From Candidatus Microthrix subdominans (GTDB lineage Bacteria > Actinomycetota > Acidimicrobiia > Acidimicrobiales > Microtrichaceae), in NCBI GenBank assembly GCA_016719385.1, contig JADJZA010000007.1:558001-622000 (forward strand): a stretch of DNA of 64,000 nt. Reading direction: 5' to 3'. Positions within the stretch are counted from its first letter, which is position 1. Every line of letters starts with the position of its first letter. Under the pieces are notes generated by a model. The model searched no databases, had not been told where the DNA came from, and saw only the letters and a list, made by a program, of their open reading frames with translations. This document shows positions 1 to 8,840 of the stretch, piece after piece. Both the position numbers and the translations under genes were made by a program.

Positions 1-319
1 GCGTGGCCATCAGCCGGCGGGTGCGGGCGTGGTCGGGGTCGTCCATCATCACGACGGTGCGGCCCGCCCGGGGCTGCTCGGCCAGGCGCTGCAGCTCGAT
101 CTCGGTGACCGGCGTCGGGGTGGCGCTGTGCACCGACGAGGAGACGGTCGGATCCCGGAGGAGCGCCACCACGTCGTCGTGACGGGTGACCACCCAGCCG
201 CACAACAGCTCGGAGTACTGCACCGGGTCGTCGTCGCGCAGCGCCGCATACAGCTCGTAGGGCGTCTCGGTGAACGAGGGATCGAACGGGTTGAACTGCG
301 GAGGCGCCGCTGTGCTCAT
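1..319 (-). CDS. Cytochrome P450, N-terminal part (cut by window start)
   Basis: The reading frame opens with ATG at 319 and runs without a stop to base 1, so only about 106 residues are visible and the haem-binding cysteine loop lies outside the window. The visible part has the layout of a bacterial class I P450 N-terminus: NPFDPSFTETPYELYAALRD, then WVVTRHDDVVALLRDP, and the MMDDPDHARTRRL segment that leads into the B'-C region. Bacterial P450s of this kind are soluble monooxygenases fed by ferredoxin. It is the last visible gene of a minus-strand run with two amidohydrolases, an SDR and an acetoacetate decarboxylase-like protein, which suggests catabolism of a hydrophobic or cyclic compound. 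The substrate cannot be read from this fragment. Confidence 0.85.
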   Translation of the reverse strand, partial: MSTAAPPQFNPFDPSFTETPYELYAALRDDDPVQYSELLCGWVVTRHDDVVALLRDPTVSSSVHSATPTPVTEIELQRLAEQPRAGRTVVMMDDPDHARTRRLMAT

Positions 320-400
320 CAGGCGCCGGCCCTCATGTCCAGCGTGCGGTGACTGGGGCTCATGAGGTGGGAGCGGACGCGTCGCTGATGCGGGCGCTGC

Positions 401-1708
401 TCATGACGCTGGGGTCGCAGTGGGCCAGGTCTCGATGCCGGTGCGCCAGGGTCGCCCGGCGCGCTTGGCGTCGGCCCACTTGGCTTCCACGTCGGCCGGG
501 CTCATCGCCCCGGCCTGTCCCAGCTCGGCCGGGGTTGGGCCTACCTTGTCGGCCAGCGGCCGCAGCGCGTCCAGATCGAAGCCGTACACTTCGGCGGCGT
601 TGCCACCGAGCATGGCGGCGGTCTCATCAGCGGGGATGTCCCAGAACACGTCGGCCAAAAACTCTCGGGTGTGGGGCCAGGTGCCCTCCGGATGCGGGAA
701 GTCGTTGCCCCAGCAGATGTTGCCGACGCCGATCTCGTAGCGGCGGGCCATCTCCCGGCGCAGCGTGTTGCTGGCACCGATAAAGCAGTTGCGGTCGAAG
801 TACTCGCTGGGCCGCATCGACATGTTGGTCGTCAACTGCTCGCCCAGCTTCTGGGACCCATGGTCCCGCTCGTACACCAGGTCCATGCGCCACAGCAGAT
901 CGTTCACCCAGAACGTGCCGCATTCGGTGACGCCGAAGCGCAGGCCGGGGAAGCGCTCGAACACCCCCGACCACAAGAGGAACCACAGCGGCCGGGACGA
1001 CCAGAAGCGAACTTCGGTGGTGTAAATGCCGATGTGTGGGCCGTAGGACGCCTTGTCGGCCACGCCGGAGTGCACGTGCACCGGCATCTCCAGCTCCTCA
1101 CACACCGCCCAGATCGGGTCGTACATCGTGTGGTGATAGGGCTGGTGTGGCTGCCACATCGGCGGGATGAGGATGCCGCCCCACAGTCCCGAGGCGTGGG
1201 CCCGCCGGATCTCGGCGACCGACTCCTCCACCCCGGCGATAATCGGCACCAGCGCCACCCCGGCCCGGCGCTTGGGGCTGGTGGCGCACAGCTCGGCCAG
1301 CCAGCGGTTGTGGGCCGTGGCCCCGGCCAGCAGCAGATCGGGCGGGGTGTCGGCGTTGGAGCCCAGCCCCGCCCCGAAGGGTGCCGAGGCGCCGGAGGTG
1401 ACCGAGTCGGCGTCGGGGAAGATCACCTCGCCCACCACCCCGTCGTCGGACAACTCGGCGTCGCGCCGCTCGGCGTCCCAGCCGCCCCGCAGCCCCTCGG
1501 AGTTCTCGGCGTTCCACTCCTCGGCGAACTCGGTGTTGAGAAAGCCCTGGGCGGCCATCTCCTGTTGCCGGGCCCGGGCGAGGACCGCCTCGTCGAAGGG
1601 CTCCCGAAACTCCGGGTCGAGCCACTCGCGATACTCCTCGTTGGGCAGGCCGGCGTGGCAGTCGGCCGAGATGACCAGATACGGGTCGGTGGGCAGGGGT
1701 GCAGCCAT
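401..1708 (-). CDS. Amidohydrolase family 2 (metal-dependent TIM-barrel hydrolase)
   Basis: A 435-residue protein of the amidohydrolase_2 (COG2159) type. The metal-binding start VISADCHAG (Asp16 and His18) is followed by a long barrel, a VHVHSG segment near residue 210 and WGNDFPHPEGTWP near residue 335, which carries the conserved Asp and His. Relatives hydrolyse or decarboxylate cyclic or aromatic acids with one bound metal ion. The gene starts one base after the SDR stop codon (TGA-C-ATG), so the two are probably translated together. It is a paralogue of the amidohydrolase at 3422-4705, with matching length and motifs. The exact substrate is not known. Confidence 0.85.
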   Translation of the reverse strand: MAAPLPTDPYLVISADCHAGLPNEEYREWLDPEFREPFDEAVLARARQQEMAAQGFLNTEFAEEWNAENSEGLRGGWDAERRDAELSDDGVVGEVIFPDADSVTSGASAPFGAGLGSNADTPPDLLLAGATAHNRWLAELCATSPKRRAGVALVPIIAGVEESVAEIRRAHASGLWGGILIPPMWQPHQPYHHTMYDPIWAVCEELEMPVHVHSGVADKASYGPHIGIYTTEVRFWSSRPLWFLLWSGVFERFPGLRFGVTECGTFWVNDLLWRMDLVYERDHGSQKLGEQLTTNMSMRPSEYFDRNCFIGASNTLRREMARRYEIGVGNICWGNDFPHPEGTWPHTREFLADVFWDIPADETAAMLGGNAAEVYGFDLDALRPLADKVGPTPAELGQAGAMSPADVEAKWADAKRAGRPWRTGIETWPTATPAS

Positions 1709-1709
1709 G

Positions 1710-2582
1710 TCAGCTTTCCATGTAGGTGGGTTGGGACCGGTCGAGCATCGACCGGGCTCGGGCGTTGATGCGACCGTCGATCCGTTCGCTCTCCGGCAGG
1801 ATCCAAAATCGGTTGGCGCGGATCGCCTCCAGCGTGAGCTCGGCGACGAACTCGACCGGCGTGTAGTTGACGTCGACGCCGGCGGCTTTCATCCGGGCCT
1901 CGAAGGACTCGATCGTGGTGTATGGGGTGGTGCGGGGCGTGTCGTTGGCCCACGCCGATGGACGGTTCTTTGACGACTCGAGCAGGCCGGTCCGCAACAC
2001 GTTGGGGCCCGGGTACAGCACCGACACCCCGATGTCGGCGTCGATCGAGTGCAGCTGCCCGTAGAGCACCTCGGTGAACGCGGTGACCGCCGCCTTGGAG
2101 GTGGCGTACACAGCGGTGGTCGGCAGCGGCGCGATGCCGCCGTTGCCCGACGACGTGTTGACGATGTGGCCCGGTTCGCCGGCCGCCAACATGGCAGGGA
2201 CGAACGCCTTGACCCCGTGGATCATGCCCCACAGGTTGACGTTGAGGCCCCAGCCCCAGTCGTTGGTCGTGTGCTCCCACATCTTGCCCTCGGCGCCCGC
2301 ACCCACACCGGCGTTGTTGCACAGCACGTGCACGTTGCCGAATGCCGAGTACGCCTCGTCGCGCAGCGCCTCGACCGAGGCCAGGTCGCCCACGTCGGTG
2401 ACCGCGCCGATCGTCCGGGCGCCTTGCTCGGCGAGCCGAGCGACGGTGGCGTCGACCCGCTCCTCGGACAGGTCGGACACCACGATCGACATGTCCTCGG
2501 CGGCGAAGCGTTCGGCCAGGGCCGCGCCGATGCCCCCGGCGCCGCCGGTGATCACCGCAACCCTGCCGGCGAGGTCCTTCAC
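1710..2582 (-). CDS. Short-chain dehydrogenase/reductase (SDR)
   Basis: A 290-residue classical SDR. The Rossmann glycine motif TGGAGGIG begins at residue 12, NNAG is near residue 90, and the catalytic set is Ser145 (in NTSSGNGG), Tyr159 and Lys163 (YATSK). It probably oxidises or reduces a secondary alcohol or ketone with NAD(P)(H). Its start overlaps the stop of the upstream acetoacetate decarboxylase-like gene by 4 bp (ATGA), and its stop is one base from the next amidohydrolase. It therefore sits in the middle of the catabolic operon read from 4705 down to 1. The substrate is not identifiable. Confidence 0.85.
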   Translation of the reverse strand: MKDLAGRVAVITGGAGGIGAALAERFAAEDMSIVVSDLSEERVDATVARLAEQGARTIGAVTDVGDLASVEALRDEAYSAFGNVHVLCNNAGVGAGAEGKMWEHTTNDWGWGLNVNLWGMIHGVKAFVPAMLAAGEPGHIVNTSSGNGGIAPLPTTAVYATSKAAVTAFTEVLYGQLHSIDADIGVSVLYPGPNVLRTGLLESSKNRPSAWANDTPRTTPYTTIESFEARMKAAGVDVNYTPVEFVAELTLEAIRANRFWILPESERIDGRINARARSMLDRSQPTYMES

Positions 2583-3373
2583 TTGTCGGCGTTTCCGACG
2601 GGGGACAGGTCGTCGTAGCGTTGGTGGGCGTAGGGCATGACGTCGGCGGCTGGCACTCGCTCGACCAGCCGTCCCTCCTGCGTGCTGCGACGCTCGGCCA
2701 GGGTGGCGGTCACCTCTCCAAGGATGGGGATGTCAACCACCGGATCGAAGCGCGACTCGCGCAGCGTCAATGCAGCGTCGACCGCCCTGGCGCTGCGGGT
2801 TTCGGTGGCCCGGGTGCAGTAGACGAGCCACGGATCGTCGTCGAAGCCCTCGCCGCTCGGGTTGCGCAGGAACTTCAGGTAGTAGTCGAGCCGTTCGCCG
2901 GCAGGGGGCGGGGCCAACTCGTCGCCCAGCGTTCCGCCGAGCTCGATGATCCCCACCCCCATGCGGCTGACCGTGCCGATGACGGTACTCGCCGTGTCAA
3001 GGCCCTCGCCGACGTCCAGGGTGACGTCGGCCAGCTTCTTCGGTTCGCCGAACGTTTCCCGGCCGCCGATCACCGACTGCTCGGTTGTCATCGGCATCAG
3101 CAGCGGATAGAAGCCCTCGGTATCGCGATGGCGGGCGGCGACGGCAAAAGTGCCGGCGCCGAACGGGGGCCGACCTCCGCCCAGGTCGACGTGGGAGATG
3201 CTGACCTTCACCAGGGGTTGGGACGGCGGCTTCAGTGGCGGCGGCAACACGGCGGCCACCACGGCGGGATCGGTGAGAAACGTGGCGGTCAGCGAGGTGG
3301 ACCAAGCGCCGATCTTGGTCGCTGTCACCTCGCGATCGACGGTTGGCCTTGGTCCGTATCGCAGCTGCCCCAT
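2579..3373 (-). CDS. Acetoacetate decarboxylase (ADC) family protein
   Basis: A 264-residue protein with the ADC fold signature. The segment ETFGEPKKLADV (residues 106-117) holds the lysine pair expected at the Schiff-base site (Lys112/Lys113), and the preceding MPMTTEQSVIGGRE matches the loop of the family. ADC proteins decarboxylate beta-keto acids. ADC-like actinobacterial relatives may act as aldolase-dehydratases instead, so the reaction is uncertain. The gene overlaps the following SDR by 4 bp and lies 48 bp after the upstream amidohydrolase, consistent with one transcript. Confidence 0.8.
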   Translation of the reverse strand: MGQLRYGPRPTVDREVTATKIGAWSTSLTATFLTDPAVVAAVLPPPLKPPSQPLVKVSISHVDLGGGRPPFGAGTFAVAARHRDTEGFYPLLMPMTTEQSVIGGRETFGEPKKLADVTLDVGEGLDTASTVIGTVSRMGVGIIELGGTLGDELAPPPAGERLDYYLKFLRNPSGEGFDDDPWLVYCTRATETRSARAVDAALTLRESRFDPVVDIPILGEVTATLAERRSTQEGRLVERVPAADVMPYAHQRYDDLSPVGNADK

Positions 3374-3421
3374 GTGGTTCCCCCCGGATGCTCGTCGTGT
3401 CGTCGATCGATCGTGTTGTCG

Positions 3422-4705
3422 CTACTCGCCCAGAAACCTGGCCGACGCAAACGCCGGGCAGCGCAGCGAGTCGTCCGGTATCTCGGCCGGGTCGAGCGGC
3501 ACAGCCACCTCGGCCACGCTCGGACCGAATCGCTGCGCCAGCGGGGCCAGGGCGGCCAGGTCAAAGCCGTACACCCGGGCGGCGTTGCCACCGACCATCG
3601 CCCGCACCTCATCTTCGGCGACGCCGGCAAAGGCCAGCCGCAGGTGCTCGTGAGAGTAGGGCCAGCAACCCTCGAGGTGGGGGAAGTCGCTGCCCCACAT
3701 GATGCGGTCGACGCCCACCCGGGTGCGCAGCGGCACCTCGGCGGCCCGGATGAAGCTCGACCCCAGCTGGCACTGGCGGGCCCAGTACTCCGATGGCGTG
3801 AGCGACAGCTGCCCCATCGCCTCGCCGAACTTTGCCTCCTGGGATCCTGCCGCCGCCCCGGTGCCGCTGAGGCGTAGGTGGTAGTAGTCGAGACGGGTCA
3901 GCTCTTCGGGCAACCAGGCGGTGCCCTGTTCGGTGAAGACGAACTGCAGGTTGGGGTGACGTTCCATCACACCGGAGAAGATCAGGTGCCACAAGGTGCG
4001 GTGGGCCCACCACACCACCTCGAGCAAGAACATGGCCTGGGCGGCCGAATAATCCCCGTAGTCGGGGGCGGCGCTGCCGCTGTGATGGTTGATCGGCAGG
4101 CCGAGCTCTTCGCACACCGACCAGACCGGCTCATAGTCCGGGGCGTACAGCGGCGGCACGTCGGACCCCGGGGGAGCGCCGGGCAGCAGCACGCCGCCGG
4201 TCAGCCCGGCCTCGGCGGCCCAGCGGATCTCGGCCACCGACCCTTCGACGTCGTGCAACATGATCTGGCAGATGCCGGCGCGGCGCCCGGGGGCATCGGC
4301 GCAGAAGTCGGCCATCCAGCGGTTGTGGGCGCGCAGGCCGGCCCAGCGGCGCTCGAGGTCGCCGTCGCTGGCACCGGGCGGCTGGTGGACCAGCGAGGTC
4401 TTTGGGAAGAACGGCGGGATCGTGTTGGGAAACAGCACCTCGGCGACCACGCCGTCGGCCTCGAGCTCGGCCAAGCGGCGGGACGAGTCCCAGTTGCGTT
4501 CAGCGTCGTCGCCCTCGATGTCGGGGTAGGGGTTGTGGAAGCCGGCCTGCCAGGCATCGAAGTCGTGGTGGTAGCGAGACTCCAGGTACGGCCGGTAGCC
4601 GGCGACGTTGGCCCCGCCGTGGCAGTCGGCCGAAATGACGACGTAATTCTCGGCCTCTGCCGTCGCAGCTGTTGGCTGGCTTGTTCCAGCCGTTGGCTCT
4701 CCCAT
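3422..4705 (-). CDS. Amidohydrolase family 2, first gene of the catabolic operon
   Basis: A 427-residue paralogue of the protein at 401-1708. The ATG at 4705 was chosen because a GGGGGAG ribosome binding site lies just upstream. The longer frame reaching 4861 adds 52 low-complexity residues and removes any room for a promoter. Metal ligands are in VISADCHGG (Asp27, His29). The second histidine segment reads INHHSGSA, and the late motif is WGSDFPHLEGCWP. As the first gene of the run it faces the plus-strand gene at 4948 across about 240 bp, which should hold the divergent promoters. Two related hydrolases in one operon suggest two successive substrates or two acyl intermediates. Confidence 0.83.
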   Translation of the reverse strand: MGEPTAGTSQPTAATAEAENYVVISADCHGGANVAGYRPYLESRYHHDFDAWQAGFHNPYPDIEGDDAERNWDSSRRLAELEADGVVAEVLFPNTIPPFFPKTSLVHQPPGASDGDLERRWAGLRAHNRWMADFCADAPGRRAGICQIMLHDVEGSVAEIRWAAEAGLTGGVLLPGAPPGSDVPPLYAPDYEPVWSVCEELGLPINHHSGSAAPDYGDYSAAQAMFLLEVVWWAHRTLWHLIFSGVMERHPNLQFVFTEQGTAWLPEELTRLDYYHLRLSGTGAAAGSQEAKFGEAMGQLSLTPSEYWARQCQLGSSFIRAAEVPLRTRVGVDRIMWGSDFPHLEGCWPYSHEHLRLAFAGVAEDEVRAMVGGNAARVYGFDLAALAPLAQRFGPSVAEVAVPLDPAEIPDDSLRCPAFASARFLGE

Positions 4706-4947
4706 CGCTCCCCCCGAAGCTGCCTGGAGCCGCATCACACGGCACGAACGGGAACCTAGCAGCCACCCTCTCGGCGGTGTCGAGAACGCCGCTGCCGAAA
4801 CCGCTGGCGCGACAGAACGTGGTTCGCTGCAGCGCCCGGTCCCGGCCGGCGTGGGTGTCAACCGGTCAGCCCCACGTCTCCGTCAGGACCTGTCAGCAAG
4901 GTAAGGGGGCTTCGGCAAGCCAGCGGGCGCCCTCCTAGCCTCCGGGC

Positions 4948-5481
4948 ATGGAGCTGTTGAAGGTTGAGTTGTCGGGGGTGGCCGCCCAGGCCGAGACCGC
5001 TACCGGATCCGACCCGTACGACTTGGGGGTGTTGGGGGTGGCGGTCCATCCGAAGCAGATCGACGGCCTCGAACAGACCGTCGTTCAGATGATGTTCGAC
5101 GACGACCGCAGCGGCTTCGATCCGTCGTTGATCGACTGCCCCCTCGTCGCCGAGGTGTGGTCGTCGGCGGGCGACCTGGTCGCTCGCGAGCTGTTCGATC
5201 ACGACGCCTTCCGACGACGGCTCTACGCCGAACGCGAGGCGGAGGGCGACCAGCTGCACGGCGTTCTCGTGCTCAGCGAGGGTGAGCTGCCGCCGCCCTA
5301 TCTGCGGCTGGCGTTTCTGCCAGTGCCGCTGGCCGGCACCGCCGGGCACACGCTGAGCGTGGTGCGGTCCGCCCGCACAGAGCTGATCGATGGGATCGAA
5401 GCCGCTTTTGCCGAGGGCTCGCTCACCGATCGTCAGCGGCGCCACCTGATCGTGGCGATCGAGCAGCGGCACCCGGAGTAA
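4948..5481 (+). CDS. Protein of unknown function (177 aa)
   Basis: I do not recognise this family. The frame is intact and uses the same codon pattern as its neighbours, and the start follows the shared upstream region with the catabolic operon. The protein is acidic and soluble, with no signal peptide or membrane segment. A central stretch, REAEGDQLHGVLVLSEGELP, is followed by a C-terminal helical part ending in RQRRHLIVAIEQRHPE. It reads away from the amidohydrolase operon and precedes the MMPL transporter by about 170 bp, so it could be a stand-alone gene. Confidence 0.6.
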   Translation: MELLKVELSGVAAQAETATGSDPYDLGVLGVAVHPKQIDGLEQTVVQMMFDDDRSGFDPSLIDCPLVAEVWSSAGDLVARELFDHDAFRRRLYAEREAEGDQLHGVLVLSEGELPPPYLRLAFLPVPLAGTAGHTLSVVRSARTELIDGIEAAFAEGSLTDRQRRHLIVAIEQRHPE

Positions 5482-5654
5482 CCGCTGGCGACGCCGCGTC
5501 CGGCGGCGTCGGCCGGTTGGTGTCAGTGGTCACTTTGGCGCCTGGGGGCTGGGGATTCGGTCTTTCGGGTTGCTAGCTTCCGTACACCGTCCGAACGGCG
5601 ACCCCTCCTGGTGGCGCCGAGTCGGATGACGACAATTACTGGGAGTTCCCTGAC

Positions 5655-8015
5655 ATGTTTCGACGTCTCGCCAACTGGTGCCACGACCGACGCCGCCTCG
5701 TGGTCGGCCTGTGGCTGCTCGCTCTCGTGGGCGGCGGCGCGCTCTCGGGCGTGATCGGCACCCAGTTCCGCACCGAGTTCAACCTGCCCAACGTCGAAAG
5801 CCGTGCCGGCCTGGACCTGCTCGAGAAGGAGTTCGGGGGCGGCGCCGGCGGTCAGGGCGGCACGATCGTGTTTCAGTCCGAGCGGCCGGTCACCGATCCG
5901 GCGGTTGAAAAGCCGATGACCGAGCTGTTCGACGCGGTGGCGACCATGCCGGACGTCGAAGGGGTGGTCAGCCCGTACAGCGAGGACGGCGCCCGGCAGA
6001 TCGCACCGCTGGGCGAGCAGGCCGGGAAGATCGCCTACGCCGAAGTGAAGCTCGACGAGGACATCGACGTGGAGCGTGGGGCCGAGCTGCAAAAGAAGAT
6101 CGCCGAGGCCGCCCCGAAGATCGATGGGGTCGACGTCGAGTTCGGCGGCCAGATCTTCGCCGAGTTCGAGAGCCCGTCGTCGGAGATCCTGGGGTTGGCG
6201 TTTGCCATCGTCATCCTGATCCTGGCCTTCGGCTCGGTGCTGGCGATGGGCCTGCCGGTCGGGGTGTCGCTGTTCGGCATCGGCATCGGCGGCATCTCGG
6301 TGGCGCTGCTCAGCAACGTGTTCACCATCCCCGACTTTGCCACCGTGCTCGGGGTGATGATCGGCCTCGGCGTCGGCATCGACTACGCGCTGTTCATCGT
6401 CACCAGATACCGCGAACAGCTCCACGCAGGTCACACGGTGCGCGAGGCCACGTCGATCGCCATCGACACCGCCGGACGGGCAGTCGTGTTCGCCGGAACG
6501 ACGGTGGTCATCTCGCTGATGGGCATGTTGATCATGGGCGTCAGCTTCGTCACAGGGTTGGCCATCGGCGCGGCCTCGGTGGTCGCGGTGACGATCGTGG
6601 CATCGGTGACGCTGCTGCCGGCGCTGCTCGGCTTCGCCGGCGAGCGGGTGGAGCTCACCCGTTGGCGTGGCCTGATCGCCGCCGGGCTTGCGGCGCTGGC
6701 CCTGGTCGGTGCCGGCCTCAACTTCACGCCGCTGCTCCTGGCCTTCCCGGTTGCCGTCGTCGTGCTGATCGCCGGGTTCTTCGCTGGCCCCCTCAAGCGC
6801 GAGGTGCCCATGCGGCGCCAGAAGCCGCTGCGGGAGACGATTGCGTACCGGTGGAGCCGCGTCGTCCAGCGACACCCGTGGGCCTCTGTCTTCATCGGCG
6901 CCCTGCTGCTGATCGGCATGGCGCTGCCCGTGTTCGGGCTGCGGCTCGGGTTCTCCGACGAGGGGAACTTTCCGGAGAACACCACCACCCGCAAGGCCTA
7001 CGACCTGCTGGCCGAAGGGTTCGGACCGGGCTTCAACGGTCCGTTTCTGATGGTGGCCGAGCTTCCCGACGGCTTCGACGCCGAAGCATTAGCGCCCATC
7101 CAGGCCGCCGTGCAGGACGACCCGGGCGTCGTGTTCGTTACCCCGGCGACGCCCAACGACGAAAAGGATCCCGCAGCGGCCACCGCCGTGCAGTGGGTGA
7201 TCATCCCCACCAGTTCGCCTCAGGCCGAGGAGACCACCGATACGGTTAACCGCCTGCGCGCCGAGACGCTGCCCGCCGCCGAGCGAGCGGCCGGCGTCGA
7301 CGTGGCGCTCACCGGGTCGGTCCCGGTTCAGGTCGATTTCTCCGAGTACCTGGCCTCCCGCCTGCCCTACTTCTTCGGGGCGGTGCTGGCGCTGTCGTTC
7401 CTGCTGTTGATGGCGGTATTCCGGTCGCTGCTCGTGCCGCTGAAGGCAGTGGTGATGAACCTGTTGTCGATGGGCGCCGCCTACGGCTTGGTCGTCGCCC
7501 TGTTCCAGTGGGGATGGTTGAACGGCATCACCGGCATCCAGACCGGCCCGATCGAACCCTTTGTGCCGATGATGCTGTTTGCCATCGTGTTCGGGCTATC
7601 GATGGACTACGAGGTGTTCCTCCTGTCCCGGGTGCGGGAGGAATGGCAGCACACCGGCGACAGCCACACGTCGGTGGCCGACGGCCTGGCGGCCACCGCC
7701 AAAGTGATCACCGCTGCGGCCGCCATCATGGTGTTCGTGTTCGGCAGCTTCGTGCTGGAAAGCGACCGCATCATCAAGCTGTTCGGCGTCGGCCTGGCCT
7801 CATCGATCTTCCTCGACGCCACCGTGGTGCGCATGCTCTTGGTGCCGGCGACGATGGAGTTGCTCGGCGACAAGAACTGGTGGCTGCCCGGCTGGCTCGA
7901 CCGGCTGTTGCCCAACATCGATGTCGAGGGCAACGTGGACGACGAACTGCCAGTGGACGAGCCGCCGAGCCCAGAGGCTCCGCCCCAGGATCGGACCCCG
8001 GAGCTCATCGGCTGA
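5655..8015 (+). CDS. MMPL/RND family transporter
   Basis: A 786-residue inner-membrane protein with the MMPL duplication. The N-terminal membrane helix (WLLALVGGGALSGVIG) precedes an extracytoplasmic porter domain (about residues 40-175), a helix bundle (about 175-330), and a second membrane/porter/helix repeat from about residue 415 to 740. The proton-relay helices carry GIDYALFIVTRYRE in the first half and MDYEVFLLSRVREEW in the second, the paired Asp-Tyr motifs of MMPL proteins. Actinobacterial relatives export lipids such as trehalose esters and siderophores, or hydrophobic drugs. The tail after residue 745 is short and rich in Pro and Glu. It stands alone, with no TetR gene next to it. 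Confidence 0.88.
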   Translation: MFRRLANWCHDRRRLVVGLWLLALVGGGALSGVIGTQFRTEFNLPNVESRAGLDLLEKEFGGGAGGQGGTIVFQSERPVTDPAVEKPMTELFDAVATMPDVEGVVSPYSEDGARQIAPLGEQAGKIAYAEVKLDEDIDVERGAELQKKIAEAAPKIDGVDVEFGGQIFAEFESPSSEILGLAFAIVILILAFGSVLAMGLPVGVSLFGIGIGGISVALLSNVFTIPDFATVLGVMIGLGVGIDYALFIVTRYREQLHAGHTVREATSIAIDTAGRAVVFAGTTVVISLMGMLIMGVSFVTGLAIGAASVVAVTIVASVTLLPALLGFAGERVELTRWRGLIAAGLAALALVGAGLNFTPLLLAFPVAVVVLIAGFFAGPLKREVPMRRQKPLRETIAYRWSRVVQRHPWASVFIGALLLIGMALPVFGLRLGFSDEGNFPENTTTRKAYDLLAEGFGPGFNGPFLMVAELPDGFDAEALAPIQAAVQDDPGVVFVTPATPNDEKDPAAATAVQWVIIPTSSPQAEETTDTVNRLRAETLPAAERAAGVDVALTGSVPVQVDFSEYLASRLPYFFGAVLALSFLLLMAVFRSLLVPLKAVVMNLLSMGAAYGLVVALFQWGWLNGITGIQTGPIEPFVPMMLFAIVFGLSMDYEVFLLSRVREEWQHTGDSHTSVADGLAATAKVITAAAAIMVFVFGSFVLESDRIIKLFGVGLASSIFLDATVVRMLLVPATMELLGDKNWWLPGWLDRLLPNIDVEGNVDDELPVDEPPSPEAPPQDRTPELIG

Positions 8016-8089
8016 GCCTGGACGCCCGACGTTCTCCCTTTTGTGCTGCTCCTGGTGCAGGAGAGGCGAATTTCAGCCCCCGTCCCCGG

Positions 8090-8764
8090 CTACGCCGAGG
8101 TGTGGGGTAGCCGGGAGGACCGGGCCAGGGCGGCCTCGATCTCGCCGGTCGCGTCCTCGTGTCCCACCAGGTCGGTCAGCCCCAGGTGTACCTGGGCCAG
8201 GTAGGGCTCGCAGCGGCGCCGGAGCGTGTCGGGCACCGAGGCGGTCACAGCCCACAGCGCTCCGTCGGCATGGTCGATCGCAACGACCGTGTCGTACTGG
8301 CTGATCGGCCGCGTCACCGGTGCACTCCAATGCGTGCCTGACACGGTGAGGCGATCGACCGCACCACCGACGAAGCCTTCGCCGGTACCCAGCGCCCGTC
8401 CGGGAGGCGATGCTGCGCGGGCCTCGTTGATCCCCTCGATCACCGCGTCGACGACGAAGGCGGCCCGGTGGGTCGCAACGCCCGCCTCGCCTGCCACCAC
8501 GGCGATCAGCGAGTCACGGCCGAGCGACCAGGCACGGCCGACGAGCCGCGCCGCACCGTCCGGTGCGATCGTTGCCGGCGACCCGTCCCAGCGGGTGGAG
8601 TGCCCCTGAAACCGCAGGTGCCACCCCGGCACGGTCACGTGCTCGCCGGGGGAGTGATCGGCGACCGGTCCGACGTAGCGGGCCAGCCCGCCGACGACGA
8701 GGTTGGAGCCGTAGGCCAGGTACCGAAACACGCGGTCACTGCGCTCGTCGTCCATGTCGGTCAT
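8090..8764 (-). CDS. Gamma-glutamylcyclotransferase-like protein
   Basis: The N-terminal motif YLAYGSNL is the substrate-binding signature of the gamma-glutamylcyclotransferase/AIG2-like fold, and the rest (about 224 residues) is consistent in length with a GGCT domain plus extra C-terminal helices. The ATG at 8764 or 8755 is preferred over one at 8818, because the latter leaves no spacer to the divergent gene at 8841. It ends 75 bp from the convergent MMPL gene. The catalytic Glu typical of true GGCT enzymes cannot be placed with certainty, so the reaction is uncertain. Confidence 0.6.
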   Translation of the reverse strand: MTDMDDERSDRVFRYLAYGSNLVVGGLARYVGPVADHSPGEHVTVPGWHLRFQGHSTRWDGSPATIAPDGAARLVGRAWSLGRDSLIAVVAGEAGVATHRAAFVVDAVIEGINEARAASPPGRALGTGEGFVGGAVDRLTVSGTHWSAPVTRPISQYDTVVAIDHADGALWAVTASVPDTLRRRCEPYLAQVHLGLTDLVGHEDATGEIEAALARSSRLPHTSA

Positions 8765-8840
8765 CGATGGTACGGCGTCGGCGTAGCGGTGCAGAGGTGA
8801 CGGCCTGCTGGCTGTCACCGTGCATCGCTACGGTACCCCC

